A stretch of 64,000 nucleotides of DNA from AR12 sp036265915 (GCA_036265915.1 DATAOC010000034.1:1-64000), one strand, 5' to 3'. Numbered from the stretch's first letter, positions 54,454 to 62,950 are shown. Notes: generated from the sequence alone by a model not told the origin. Translations and numbers: made by a program.

Positions 54454-55823
54454 GCGGCCTTCACGGCGTCCCGCGCGACCGACACCAGCCGGTCGACCTC
54501 GCTCTCCGTGATCACCAGCGGCGGCGCGAAGAAGATCGTGTCGCCGTTCGCCGGATGCGCACCGCCGGTGGCGCGCACGCGCGTGATGACGCCGCGCTTG
54601 GCCATCTCCTGCTGCACCCGCGGCGCGATCTTCTTGTCGGCCGCGAAGTTCTTCTTGGTGGCCTTGTCCTCGACCAGCTCGACGGCCGCCAGCAGCCCCT
54701 TGCCGCCCCGCACGTCACCCGCGTACGGCGAGTCGGCGAAGGCGCTCTTGAGCCCCGCGTACAGCCGGTCGCCCATCTTGGCCGCGCTGTCCCAGAGCCG
54801 CTCGCGCTCCATGATGTCGATGTTCTTGAGCGCCACCGCGCAGCAGGTCGGATGGCCGGAATACGTGTAGGCGTGCATCCACCGGTCGGCGGGATTGACG
54901 CTGTCCATCGCCTGCTTGATGTCGCGGCTGACCATGATTCCACCCAGTGGCAGGTAGCCGGAGGTCACGCCCTTGGCGAACGACATGATGTCGGGCTTGA
55001 CGTTCCAGTGCGACAGCGCGAACCAGCGCCCGGTGCGACAGAACCCGGTGATCACCTCGTCGCCGATGAACAGCACGTTGTGCTTGGTGCAGATCTGGCG
55101 CACGAGCGGGAAGTAGTCATCGGTCGGGTACAGCACGCCGCCGCCGCCGTGAATCGGCTCGGCGATGAAGGCGGCCACCGTGTCCGGCCCTTCGCGCAGG
55201 ATCGCCTCCTCGAGCAGCCGGGCCGCCGCCTGCCCCGCCGTCTCGCCGGGCTTGGCTTCCGGCATCCGGTACGGGTAGCAGGTCGGGATGTGCACGAAGC
55301 CCGGCACGCGCGGCTCGAACATCTTCCAGTAGGCGGCCATGCCGGTCGCGCTCATCGCCTGCTGCGTCACGCCGTGATAGCCGTTGATGCGCGAGATGAT
55401 CTTGATCTTGTCCGGCTTGCCCTTGGCCTTCCAGTAAAAGCGCGCCGTCTTGAACGCCGACTCGTTGGACTCCGCCCCGCCGCACGTGAGGAACACGGCC
55501 TGCATGTTGTCGTAGGCGTGCTCCATGAGCTTCTCGGCGAGCTGGATGGCCGGCAGGTTCGACGAGCCCGTGTAGGCGGAGAAGTACGCCAGCTCCTTCA
55601 TCTGCGCCGCCGCCGCGTCGGCGAGCTCGGTGCGACCGTGCCCCACGTTGACGTTCCAGAGGCCGGCGAGGCCGTCGATGTACTTCTGCCCGCCGTAGTC
55701 CTCGATGGTCGCGCCGCGGCCGCGCACGTAGATGATGGGCTCCGCGTGATCGATCGGGTGATGCAGCGGATGGATGAGGTGCTCCTGGTCGGCCTTGATC
55801 AGCTCTGCGACGGTCATCGCCAT
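54444..55823 (-). CDS. Class III PLP-dependent aminotransferase (omega-transaminase type)
   Basis: 459 aa. PLP-binding Lys in SFAKGVTSGYLPLGG, the Asp in FIGDEVITGFCRTG, and GGAESNESAFKTAR at the phosphate site mark a class III transaminase. Members of this subgroup use aliphatic amines, beta-alanine, putrescine or pyruvate/alanine; the exact substrate cannot be read. GGAGGG precedes ATG 55823 with a 4-nt spacer. It overlaps the gamma-glutamylcyclotransferase-like gene upstream by 10 bp and the small membrane gene downstream by 10 bp. Confidence 0.88.
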   Translation of the reverse strand: MAMTVAELIKADQEHLIHPLHHPIDHAEPIIYVRGRGATIEDYGGQKYIDGLAGLWNVNVGHGRTELADAAAAQMKELAYFSAYTGSSNLPAIQLAEKLMEHAYDNMQAVFLTCGGAESNESAFKTARFYWKAKGKPDKIKIISRINGYHGVTQQAMSATGMAAYWKMFEPRVPGFVHIPTCYPYRMPEAKPGETAGQAAARLLEEAILREGPDTVAAFIAEPIHGGGGVLYPTDDYFPLVRQICTKHNVLFIGDEVITGFCRTGRWFALSHWNVKPDIMSFAKGVTSGYLPLGGIMVSRDIKQAMDSVNPADRWMHAYTYSGHPTCCAVALKNIDIMERERLWDSAAKMGDRLYAGLKSAFADSPYAGDVRGGKGLLAAVELVEDKATKKNFAADKKIAPRVQQEMAKRGVITRVRATGGAHPANGDTIFFAPPLVITESEVDRLVSVARDAVKAACA

Positions 55824-56185
55824 CGAACCCTCCGGTAGTCGCCGTGCGGGATCGCAATCGCGCGCGCACGCGGACCCCGGTAACGGTAGAGCCACGCGCT
55901 CGCACGGCGGCCACCCTGCAGCGTGACGGTGGTGCGGCCGCGGGCGAAATTGTACCCCTCCTCACGGTCGAGCACGGGGAGAAGTTCTGGCGCGTCCAGG
56001 CGGTACAGCTCGCCGCGCACCCGCCCGCGGCCGGCGACGAGGCCCGGATACCGGCGCAGGTCCAGCAGCCGCCCCGGCACCGTGCCGTGTCCGACGAGCG
56101 TGGCGCCCGGCGCCAGCACGCGGTGCAGCGGGTAGCCGCGCATGAGCGTGCCGTAGACGAACAGGTAGGCCGGGCGGCGCCTCAG
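55814..56185 (-). CDS. Gamma-glutamylcyclotransferase-like (AIG2/GGCT) protein, CTG start
   Basis: 123 aa with the family signature FVYGTLMRGYPLHRVL at the N terminus, PGRLLDLRRYPGLV in the middle and the catalytic acidic residue in LDREEGYNF. Such proteins remove gamma-glutamyl groups as 5-oxoproline or are YtfP-like proteins of unclear role. The only start in frame before the VYGTL motif is CTG at 56185, overlapping the upstream selenoprotein stop as CTGA; the first ATG lies inside the motif. Its position next to a glutaredoxin-like protein fits glutathione metabolism. Confidence 0.78.
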   Translation of the reverse strand: MRRRPAYLFVYGTLMRGYPLHRVLAPGATLVGHGTVPGRLLDLRRYPGLVAGRGRVRGELYRLDAPELLPVLDREEGYNFARGRTTVTLQGGRRASAWLYRYRGPRARAIAIPHGDYRRVRWR

Positions 56186-56841
56186 TGGCCGCCGTTGCCG
56201 GAGGCGGCGCGCAGGACGGCCTCGAGGAACTGCGGCTCGGGCAGCGCGCCTTCGAACTGCACGCGCTCGTTCATCACGATCTTCGGCACCGCCATCACGT
56301 GATACGCGCGAGAGAGCTCGGGGAACTCGCTCGCGTCGATGGCCACCGCACGCACCTTGTCGCTTGCGATCGCCATGTGCTGCGCCAGGCGCACGGCCCG
56401 GGGACAGTACGGTCAGGTGGGTGTCGAGAAGACCTTGATCTCGACCTCGCCCGGCAGCGCCGACAGCGAGGCCTTCGTCTCCTCGGTCAGCGTCGCCTCG
56501 CCGCGGGAGACGGCGATGATGGAGTCGATCAAGTTGCTGAACTCGTAGCCGGCCGGGATGCCGAGGAACCGGATGCCGTAATCGCGCGCGCCCTCCACCA
56601 CGGTGACGGGGACGTCGCTCACGCCGTAGGCCTCCGCGCGCTCGCGATCGATGGCCGGATTGAGCACCTCCAGCGTGATGTCGTCGGCGAGGGCGGCCAC
56701 CTCCTTCATCAGCATCTCGTTCTGGCGGCAGAGGTCGCCGGCCACGAGCTCCTGGGAGAAGACCACGAGCTTCACCGGTCCGCCGAGCCGCTCGAACTCC
56801 TTGCGCACCGCGTCCTGATCCTTGGTCTGAAGGATGGCCAT
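56182..56841 (-). CDS. Selenocysteine-containing protein disulfide oxidoreductase (glutaredoxin-like)
   Basis: 219 codons when the in-frame TGA at 56413-56415 is read as selenocysteine (Sec143). The protein then has two thioredoxin folds, as in archaeal and bacterial PDO. The C-terminal unit has the motif STPT-U-P-Y-C-P, where relatives have C-P-Y-C, followed by the cis-Pro segment HVMAVPKIVMNE. The N-terminal unit has only one Cys (GDLCRQNE). The frame continues 71 codons beyond the TGA with perfect family similarity and no other change, and a SECIS-like hairpin lies at the right distance. ATG 56841 lacks a ribosome site; TATACT ends 6 nt upstream, so it may be leaderless. Confidence 0.82.
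56372..56397 (-). other. Candidate bacterial SECIS element
   Basis: Minus-strand hairpin starting 15 nt after the TGA. Lower stem GCC/GGC with an AU bulge, middle stem GUGC/GCAC, one bulged A, upper stem GC/GC, and apical loop CUGGC. The GG of the loop is 27-28 nt after the UGA, inside the usual range for bacterial SECIS elements, which need a small stem with unpaired G residues for SelB. Confidence 0.5.
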
Positions 56842-56847
56842 GACCCG

Positions 56848-56853
56848 AGTATA
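56848..56853 (-). promoter_or_regulatory. -10 box of the selenoprotein operon
   Basis: TATACT on the minus strand (five of six matches) ends 6 nt before the ATG at 56841, so transcription would start at or next to the A of the ATG. No -35 match is evident and no ribosome site exists, consistent with a leaderless mRNA. Confidence 0.4.
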
Positions 56854-56905
56854 GCGTCTTGAACAAGCGCGCACCGGGAGGTACGTTGCCGACGGAGGTC
56901 CCGCC

Positions 56906-58765
56906 ATGAAGCCCTTCGTCATCAACCGGTACGGCCGCATGGTCTTTCCATCGAACTTCTTCCCGGCGCTCGACTTCTCCGTGTTCGAGACGCTCGATCA
57001 GTTCGCGGCGGTGATCCACCGCGACTTCGAGGAGAAGGCGCCGACCGAGGACGACATCGTGGCCCGCCTCGCGGCCGGGGCCTATCAGGGGCGCTACGAG
57101 CTGCTGCGCGACCTGGCGCTCGACCTCTTCTGGGCCAATCGCTACGCGCTCACGATGTACGACAAGCGCCCGACGCGCTGGCGCGACGTGCCCAAGCAGC
57201 GCGGGGACATCTTCCTGCCGATCTTCACGCCGTGGGAAGGCGGCGAGCTCGGCGCCGCCATCGAGCAGGGGTACCGGGCGCTGCCACCGACGTGGGACGA
57301 GGGCACCGAGGACAAGATCTTCCGCGTGCTGATCGACGTCTTCCGTCACAAGAAGGGCGCCGGCGCGGAGCTGGCGCCGATCAAGCCCACCGTGGCCGAG
57401 ATGCTGGCGAGTCCCCGGAGCCTGACGTACCAGCTGCTGGTCCACAACGCGGACTACCCCGGCTACGCACACGACGACATCGTCGAGTGCAGCCACCCCG
57501 TGCCCGAGCTCGAGGCGCTGCTGCGGCGCATGATGATCCTGCACAACCAGTTCCGCTGGGACCGCACCAAGATGCGCGTGATCGAGGTCGGCAAGCTGGC
57601 CGACGATGACTTCGTCGTCGTCTACCATCCCCGCAACGACGAGGTGCGCGAGTTCATCCGTCGCGTCAAGCACGGCAAGCGCAGCCGGCCGCCGAAGCCC
57701 GCGCCGGTGCCCGCCCGCGCGCCGGTGACGCCGTACCCGCCGATCGACGTGCGCCGGCGGTTCGCGGTGATGCCGCGCCTGGAAGCGCTCGCCGTGTACG
57801 AAGGGGAGCGTGCGTGCACCAACGACGACCTGATCCGCAATGCCGCCTACTCCTGGTCGCCCATGACGAGCGCGGAGATCGAGGAGAAGACCGGCATCCG
57901 GCAGCGGCTCTACACCGAGCTCGATCTCGATCACATCGCGCTGCTCGCCGCCCAGGCCGCGCTCGACAAGGCCGGACGGCGGCCCGAGGAGATCGGCGCC
58001 GTTCTCTTCTGCTCGTGCACCAGCGCCAAGATGATGCCGTCGCTCGCCACATGGCTCTCGTCACGGCTCGGGATGTTCCAGACGCACGCCTCGTGCGACA
58101 TCGTGGCCGCCTGCGCGGGACTGCCGTACGGGCTGTCAGAGGCGGTGCGGCTGCTGCAGGAGGTGGAGCGGCCCGTGCTCGTGGTGTGCGGCGAGAAATT
58201 TTCCGACAAGATCGGCACCGTGCGCACTTCGCGCATGATCTTCGGCGACGGCGCCGCTGCCCTGGTCGTCGGTCCCGCCGCACCCGGCTCGCCGCCCGAC
58301 GTGGAGTTCTACCAGACGTACGCGAGCGGCCCCGTCAGCGAGGTCGACTCGATCGTGTGGCCGAATCCGGAGTTCGACAACAACATCACCGTGTTCGGTC
58401 CAGAGGTGAAGGCGCTCGTGAAGCGCTACCTCACCCAGATGATCCGCGAGCTCGGCGCCCTGCCCGATCCGGACGGCGGCGACCGCAGCCTGCTGCAGGC
58501 CATCGACGTCATCGTGCCGCATCAGGCGAACAAGACGATGGTCGTGCACTACGCGCGTGCGGCCGGGCTGGCGCCCGAGCAGCTCTACTTCAACATCGAG
58601 CGCGTCGGCAACACGTCGTCCGCCTCGATCCCGCTCGCGATCTACGACGCCGTGCAGGAGGGCGTCATCGATCGGCCCAAGCGCGTGTTCGCGCCCGGCT
58701 TCGGCGCCGGCGCCGTCGGCGGCTACGTCGTCATGCGCGTCGATCCCGCCATCGTCGCGAAGTAG
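56906..58765 (+). CDS. KAS III-like thiolase-fold enzyme with a 280-residue N-terminal extension
   Basis: 619 aa. The C-terminal part (about 285-619) is a 3-oxoacyl-ACP synthase III/HMG-CoA-synthase-like domain with Cys403 in VAACAGLPYG, His539 in PHQANK and Asn569 in VGNTSS, so condensation chemistry is intact. The N-terminal 280 residues, starting MKPFVINRYGRMVFPSN, match no family I know; they are mixed helical with conserved-looking Trp/Tyr clusters (TRWRDVPKQRGD, HNQFRWDRTK) and end in a Pro-rich linker. ATG 56906 has GGAGGT 7 nt upstream. Divergent from the selenoprotein operon. Confidence 0.8.
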   Translation: MKPFVINRYGRMVFPSNFFPALDFSVFETLDQFAAVIHRDFEEKAPTEDDIVARLAAGAYQGRYELLRDLALDLFWANRYALTMYDKRPTRWRDVPKQRGDIFLPIFTPWEGGELGAAIEQGYRALPPTWDEGTEDKIFRVLIDVFRHKKGAGAELAPIKPTVAEMLASPRSLTYQLLVHNADYPGYAHDDIVECSHPVPELEALLRRMMILHNQFRWDRTKMRVIEVGKLADDDFVVVYHPRNDEVREFIRRVKHGKRSRPPKPAPVPARAPVTPYPPIDVRRRFAVMPRLEALAVYEGERACTNDDLIRNAAYSWSPMTSAEIEEKTGIRQRLYTELDLDHIALLAAQAALDKAGRRPEEIGAVLFCSCTSAKMMPSLATWLSSRLGMFQTHASCDIVAACAGLPYGLSEAVRLLQEVERPVLVVCGEKFSDKIGTVRTSRMIFGDGAAALVVGPAAPGSPPDVEFYQTYASGPVSEVDSIVWPNPEFDNNITVFGPEVKALVKRYLTQMIRELGALPDPDGGDRSLLQAIDVIVPHQANKTMVVHYARAAGLAPEQLYFNIERVGNTSSASIPLAIYDAVQEGVIDRPKRVFAPGFGAGAVGGYVVMRVDPAIVAK

Positions 58766-58814
58766 CGCCGCGCCGCATCGCCGCGCGGGCATGTGGCTTG
58801 CTCACACGTGGCCC

Positions 58815-59228
58815 ATGTCGCGACGACCCGCGGCGGAGCGATTGAACTTACGCGAATCCGAGCGCGTCCGGATCCCGCTGGCCGCCGAGCGGCTACGCGT
58901 GGACACGCGCGTCCGGCGCACGGGCTCCGTCCGGGTCAGCACACGCGTGGAGCGGCGCAGTGTCCTCGTGGATCCGCCGCTCCGACGTCAGCACGTGCAG
59001 GTCTCCCGACGCCGCATCGACCGCTTCGTCGACAGGGTCCCCGGGATTCGCCGCGAGGGCGAGACCCTGGTGGTGCCCATCGTCGAGGAGGTGGTCACCA
59101 CACGATTGAAAGTCGTGGAAGAGGTGCGGATCACGCTGCGTCGCTCCACCGAGCGGCGTCCCCAACGTGTCGAGCTCCGCCGCGCGCGCGCCATCGTGGA
59201 GCGGGTGGCGGCGGACGAACGCTCATGA
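58815..59228 (+). CDS. YsnF-like stress protein (DUF2382), short
   Basis: 137 aa, very rich in Arg, Val and Glu. The DUF2382 pattern is clear: RIPLAAERLRVDTRVRRTGS, DPPLRRQHVQVSRRRIDRFV and PIVEEVVTTRLKVVEEVRI. The family includes Bacillus YsnF, a general-stress protein of unknown mechanism. ATG 58815 is used; ATG 58791 would add eight residues. It is paired with a second, longer DUF2382 protein, 17 bp downstream. Confidence 0.7.
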   Translation: MSRRPAAERLNLRESERVRIPLAAERLRVDTRVRRTGSVRVSTRVERRSVLVDPPLRRQHVQVSRRRIDRFVDRVPGIRREGETLVVPIVEEVVTTRLKVVEEVRITLRRSTERRPQRVELRRARAIVERVAADERS

Positions 59229-59245
59229 GTGACAGGAGTCCAACG

Positions 59246-60289
59246 ATGGCAAGGAAGATTGCGGCAGTGTTTGACACGCGGCGAGAGGCGGAGCAGGTCG
59301 CCGGCTCGCTGGTGAACGAGGGCATCGAGGCGCGCGACATCCGCGTGGCCGACACCGCCACCCAGCGAGAATACGAGGAGCGCAGCGGCCGCAGCGGCGG
59401 CGGATTCTGGAGCTGGCTCTTCGGCGGCAGCGACGAGGAGGCGTGGAGCTCCGATGTCGACTATTACAACACCGGTCTCGGTCGCGGCGGCGCCGTCCTG
59501 ACCGTCGATGCCGACGACGACCGCACGGCCGCGCGTGTCCAGCATCTCCTGGAAGCGCACGGCGGGCACGTCGCCGGCCGCGGCGCCGCCGCCGGCGGCG
59601 AGCGCACGGCAAGCGCGAGCGCGGCATCCGCGGGAGCACGTCGTGCGGGCGACCGCGAGGAAGACACGTTGCCCGTGGTGGAAGAGCAGCTGCGCGTCGG
59701 CAAGCGCGCCGTCACGCGGGGCGGTGTGCGCATCTACACGCGGGTGACCGAACGCCCGGTGGAGCAGGACGTCCGGCTCCGGGAGGAGCGCGTGAACGTG
59801 GAGCGCCACGCGGTGGACCGTCCGGTCACCGCGGGCGGTGACGCCTTCCGCGAGCGCACCATCGAGGTGGACGAGACCGTGGAAGAGCCGGTGGTGGCGA
59901 AGGAGGCGCGCATCATCGAGGAGGTCGTCATCAGCAAGAACGTGGAGGAGCGCACGGCCAAGGTCCGCGACACCGTTCGCCGCACCGACGTCGAGGTCGA
60001 CCGCGGCGAGGGCAGCCGCGCGCAGGACGGCGCGCTCGAGCGCGATTTCCGGACGCACTGCGACCAGACGTTCGGCCGCGAGGGTCTCTCCTACGAGCAG
60101 TGCGCGCCCGCCTACCGGTATGGGTACACGCTGGGCAGCGACCGTCAGTACGCGCAGGGCGACTGGGCCACCGCCGAGCCCGAAACCCGCCGGCGCTGGG
60201 AGGAACGCAATCCCGGCACGTGGGAGCGGTTCCGCTCCGCGATCCATTACGCGTGGGATCGCGCGCGGGGCGAGCGTCGCGCCGCGTAG
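59246..60289 (+). CDS. ysnF: YsnF-like stress protein (DUF2382) with N-terminal Gsp17M-like domain
   Basis: 347 aa. N-terminal ferredoxin-like segment (KIAAVFDTRREAEQVAGSLV, GGAVLTVDADDDRTAARVQ) as in the general stress protein 17M group, then a DUF2382 region (about 145-250, LPVVEEQLRVGKRAVTRGGV, KEARIIEEVVISKNVEERT), then a C-terminal FRTHCDQTF...YRYGYTLGSD...HYAWDRAR module common in YsnF proteins of soil bacteria. ATG 59246 is preferred (AGGAG, 7-nt spacer) over ATG 59225, which overlaps the upstream stop. Likely envelope or desiccation stress response. Confidence 0.75.
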   Translation: MARKIAAVFDTRREAEQVAGSLVNEGIEARDIRVADTATQREYEERSGRSGGGFWSWLFGGSDEEAWSSDVDYYNTGLGRGGAVLTVDADDDRTAARVQHLLEAHGGHVAGRGAAAGGERTASASAASAGARRAGDREEDTLPVVEEQLRVGKRAVTRGGVRIYTRVTERPVEQDVRLREERVNVERHAVDRPVTAGGDAFRERTIEVDETVEEPVVAKEARIIEEVVISKNVEERTAKVRDTVRRTDVEVDRGEGSRAQDGALERDFRTHCDQTFGREGLSYEQCAPAYRYGYTLGSDRQYAQGDWATAEPETRRRWEERNPGTWERFRSAIHYAWDRARGERRAA

Positions 60290-60299
60290 CGTCTCACCA

Positions 60300-60334
60300 G
60301 GCCTCCGGCCGGCGACGCGCGCCGGCCGGAGGCC
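60300..60334. terminator. Strong bidirectional hairpin between convergent genes
   Basis: A perfect 15-bp GC-rich stem (60300-60314 with 60320-60334) and a 5-base loop ACGCG fill the 52-bp gap between the YsnF-like stop and the TPP-enzyme stop. It is the most stable hairpin seen in the window and suits termination from both sides, even without a T tract. Confidence 0.6.
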
Positions 60335-60341
60335 GTGGTCG

Positions 60342-61775
60342 CTAGCGCGTCACGTAGGCGTCGATTGCAGCGGGTCCGCGCGCGCTCCACGCGCTCGCGA
60401 AGGCAGCCCGGAAGGTGGCCTCGTCGCCGCAGGCGACCGGCGCCACGCCCGCGGCACGGGCGGCCGCCGCCCACGAGCTCGTGCCGTCCTGGTTCAGCGC
60501 GATCGCGATGATCGGCATGCCCAGACGCGCCGCGGTGCCCAGCTCCGACGCCACCGCGGCGAGGCCGGCGGCAGCACCGACGGCGAGCACACGGCGTCCG
60601 GGTCGCGCCAGCGCGGCCGCGAGCGCGGCCGGCAGCGCGAAGCCGGCCGTCGCCACGCCGTTCGGGATCAGCAGCTCGCGGGGCGCGACCGATTGCCAGG
60701 CGTGCGCCAGCGGCACGTCCAGCGCGGCCAGCGTGCCGGCCGGCGTGGCCTCACGCGCGAGCTCCACCACGCGGCGCCGGGCGAGGCCGGAGCCCGCGAC
60801 GGCCGGCGACGCCAGCGTCCGCTTGACGCGATCGAGCTCGGCCACATCCCAGTCCGCGGCGGCGCGTGCTTTCAGGCGCGGCGCGAGCTCCTCGATCACG
60901 AGCCCGATCTCCGCGACGACGGACGATGTCGCCGTGTACATCTCGTGACCCGCCGCACCACGGGCGACGTGCGCCGTGGTGACGCCGCCGGGCCACACGC
61001 CGGGCGGAATCTCGACCCCGTCCACGCCGAGCGCCACGAGGAGGTCGGCGCGCGCAAGGATCGGATGGCCCGCGGCGAGCAGGCCGAGCGCGAGCGGGTG
61101 CGGATCGGGCAGCGCGCCTTTGCCCTTCGGCGTGGCGAGGACGGGTGCGGGCAGCGACTCCGCGAGCGCGCGCACCCACTTGGCGTCGTCGGCGTCGACG
61201 CCGAGGCCGGTCACGAGCACGGGTCGCGCGGCGCCGGCGATCACGCGCGCGAGCTCGTCGAGGGTCTCCGCGGGGGCCGGCGGCAGCGGCGGGCGACGAC
61301 ACGAGGTCGCGACCGGAATCGTCGGGGCGGTCATGACGGCGGCGCCGGCGCCGAGGTGCACGGCGCCCCGTGGCGGCGCCATCGCGAGCTGCACGGCGTG
61401 CGCGGTCCAGTGACTCGCCGATGCCGCATCGAGCGCGAGGCTGGCCTTGGTCACCGGCTCCAGCAGCCCGCCGTCCGCGGCGTCGTCCGAGACCACGATG
61501 AGCGGCGCGCGATCGCGCGTCGCGTGCGCGGCGCCGTCGGCGATCGCCGTCACGCCGCTCGCACGCGAGACGACGGCCGCGCCCGGGACGTCGTCGAGCT
61601 CCGCGGTCACGGCCGCCATGATGCAGGCGGCGGTGGCGCCCGCGACGTCGACGACCTCCAGACCGGTCGCGCGAACAGCCTCCACGAGCGTCGGGAGCGC
61701 GCCCGGCGCCGCGAAGACACGCCGCGTGCCGGCCCGGAGGAGCGTGTCGGCGACGACGGCGGCGACGGTGCTCAG
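60342..61775 (-). CDS. Degenerate thiamine-diphosphate enzyme homologue, CTG start
   Basis: 477 aa with the fold order of acetolactate synthase/benzoylformate decarboxylase proteins: N-terminal Pyr-like domain (VADTLLRAGTRRVFAAPGA), middle nucleotide-like domain (RPVLVTGLGVDADDAKWV) and C-terminal PP-like domain. However, the position of the catalytic Glu (usually HEQ) reads AGATAA, and the Mg-diphosphate motif GDG reads GAA, although the later Asn (ALNQDG) remains. It is about 80 residues shorter than usual. CTG 61775 overlaps the aminotransferase stop as CTGA and is the only nearby start. Possibly a pseudoenzyme or a regulatory partner. Confidence 0.7.
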   Translation of the reverse strand: MSTVAAVVADTLLRAGTRRVFAAPGALPTLVEAVRATGLEVVDVAGATAACIMAAVTAELDDVPGAAVVSRASGVTAIADGAAHATRDRAPLIVVSDDAADGGLLEPVTKASLALDAASASHWTAHAVQLAMAPPRGAVHLGAGAAVMTAPTIPVATSCRRPPLPPAPAETLDELARVIAGAARPVLVTGLGVDADDAKWVRALAESLPAPVLATPKGKGALPDPHPLALGLLAAGHPILARADLLVALGVDGVEIPPGVWPGGVTTAHVARGAAGHEMYTATSSVVAEIGLVIEELAPRLKARAAADWDVAELDRVKRTLASPAVAGSGLARRRVVELAREATPAGTLAALDVPLAHAWQSVAPRELLIPNGVATAGFALPAALAAALARPGRRVLAVGAAAGLAAVASELGTAARLGMPIIAIALNQDGTSSWAAAARAAGVAPVACGDEATFRAAFASAWSARGPAAIDAYVTR

Positions 61776-62950
61776 CGCGCGAACGACTCGAAGACGGGAC
61801 GCATCCGGTCGAGCGCCGCGCGGAGGTTCGCCTCCGAGTTGGCGTACGAGAAGCGCAGGTAGCCTTCGCCGTGCGCCCCGAACGCCGCCCCGGACAGCGC
61901 CGCCACGCCCGCCTCGTTCAGCAGCCGCTCCGCGACCTCGGCCGACGAGCGGCGCGTGCCGCTGATGTTCGGGAAGACGTAGAACGCGCCGCGCGGGCGC
62001 AGGCATCGGACGCCGGGCAGCTTGTTGAGGCCGTCGACGAGGATATCGCGCCGGCGCTTGAACTCGGCCACCATGCGTCCGACGGCCGCCTGCTCGCCCT
62101 CGAGCGCCGCCACGCCGGCCAGCTGCACGAACGACGCCGTGCACGACGCGGAGTTCACCATCAGTCGCGTGACGTGCTCCACGAGCTCGGGCGGAAAGAC
62201 GCCGTAGCCGAGCCGCCAGCCCGTCATGGCATAGGATTTCGAGAACCCGTCGAGCAGGATCGTCTGCCGCGCGAGCCCGGGCACTTGCAAGATCGAGACG
62301 AACTCGCCCTCGTACAGGAACTGCCGGTAGATCTCGTCGGACAGCACCGGAATGCCGTGCCGCAGCGCGATGGCCGCGATGCGGTCGATCTGCGCGCGGT
62401 CGAGCACGCCGCCCGTGGGATTCTCCGGCGAGTTGACGATGATCAGCTTGGTGCGCGGTGACACCGAGCGCTCGAACACCTCGAGGTCGAAGCCGAACTC
62501 GCTCGACTCGCGCAGCGGGATCGGCACCGGCGTGCCACCCACGAAGTTGATCACGGACTCGTAGATCGGAAAGCCGGGGTTCGGGTAAATCACCTCGTCG
62601 CCCGGCCCCACCAGCGCCATGATCGTGAAGAACATGATCGGCTTGGCGCCCGGCGTGACGACCACCTGCTCCGGCGACACCGGCACCCCGCGCGTCTCGC
62701 TCACGTGCTTGGCGATCGCCTCGCGCAGCTCGGGGAGGCCGGCCGACGGCCCGTAGTGCGTGGCCCCGGCGTCGAGGGCGCGCTTGGCTGCTTCCTTGAT
62801 GTGTGGCGGCGTGTCGAAGTCGGGCTCGCCGATCTCGAGATGCACGATCGTCTTGCCCTGCCGCTCGAGCGCCTTTGCGCGCGCGAGCACCTCGAACGCC
62901 GACTCGGTCCCGAGCCGTCCCATGCGCTCCGCCGTCTTCATGAGGCGCAT
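61772..62950 (-). CDS. Class I/II PLP aminotransferase (aspartate/alanine type)
   Basis: 392-aa fold-type I aminotransferase. Motifs: EIGEPDFDTPPHIKEA, YPNPGFPIYE, NSPENPTGGV, SDEIYRQF and the PLP Lys in GFSKSYAMTGWRLGYG; C-terminal Arg in GYLRFSYANS binds the substrate carboxylate. Probably acts on aspartate, alanine or an aromatic amino acid. ATG 62950 has GAGG 5 nt upstream; ATG 62941 matches the usual family N terminus equally well. Coupled by CTGA to the TPP-enzyme homologue, so both may act on 2-oxo acids. Its start lies only 9 bp from the divergent SUMF1-like gene. Confidence 0.85.
   Translation of the reverse strand: MRLMKTAERMGRLGTESAFEVLARAKALERQGKTIVHLEIGEPDFDTPPHIKEAAKRALDAGATHYGPSAGLPELREAIAKHVSETRGVPVSPEQVVVTPGAKPIMFFTIMALVGPGDEVIYPNPGFPIYESVINFVGGTPVPIPLRESSEFGFDLEVFERSVSPRTKLIIVNSPENPTGGVLDRAQIDRIAAIALRHGIPVLSDEIYRQFLYEGEFVSILQVPGLARQTILLDGFSKSYAMTGWRLGYGVFPPELVEHVTRLMVNSASCTASFVQLAGVAALEGEQAAVGRMVAEFKRRRDILVDGLNKLPGVRCLRPRGAFYVFPNISGTRRSSAEVAERLLNEAGVAALSGAAFGAHGEGYLRFSYANSEANLRAALDRMRPVFESFAR

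Noticed and set aside
56413..56940. Truncated PDO ending at the TGA, plus a separate 70-aa fragment downstream
   Set aside because: Splitting the frame loses the active site. The TGA position, intact downstream similarity and hairpin favour selenocysteine over a stop or pseudogene.
55816..57934. Long minus-strand frame joining the GGCT-like gene to sequence upstream of the selenoprotein gene
   Set aside because: Only its last 123 codons have family similarity; the rest is a shadow of the selenoprotein and KAS III genes.
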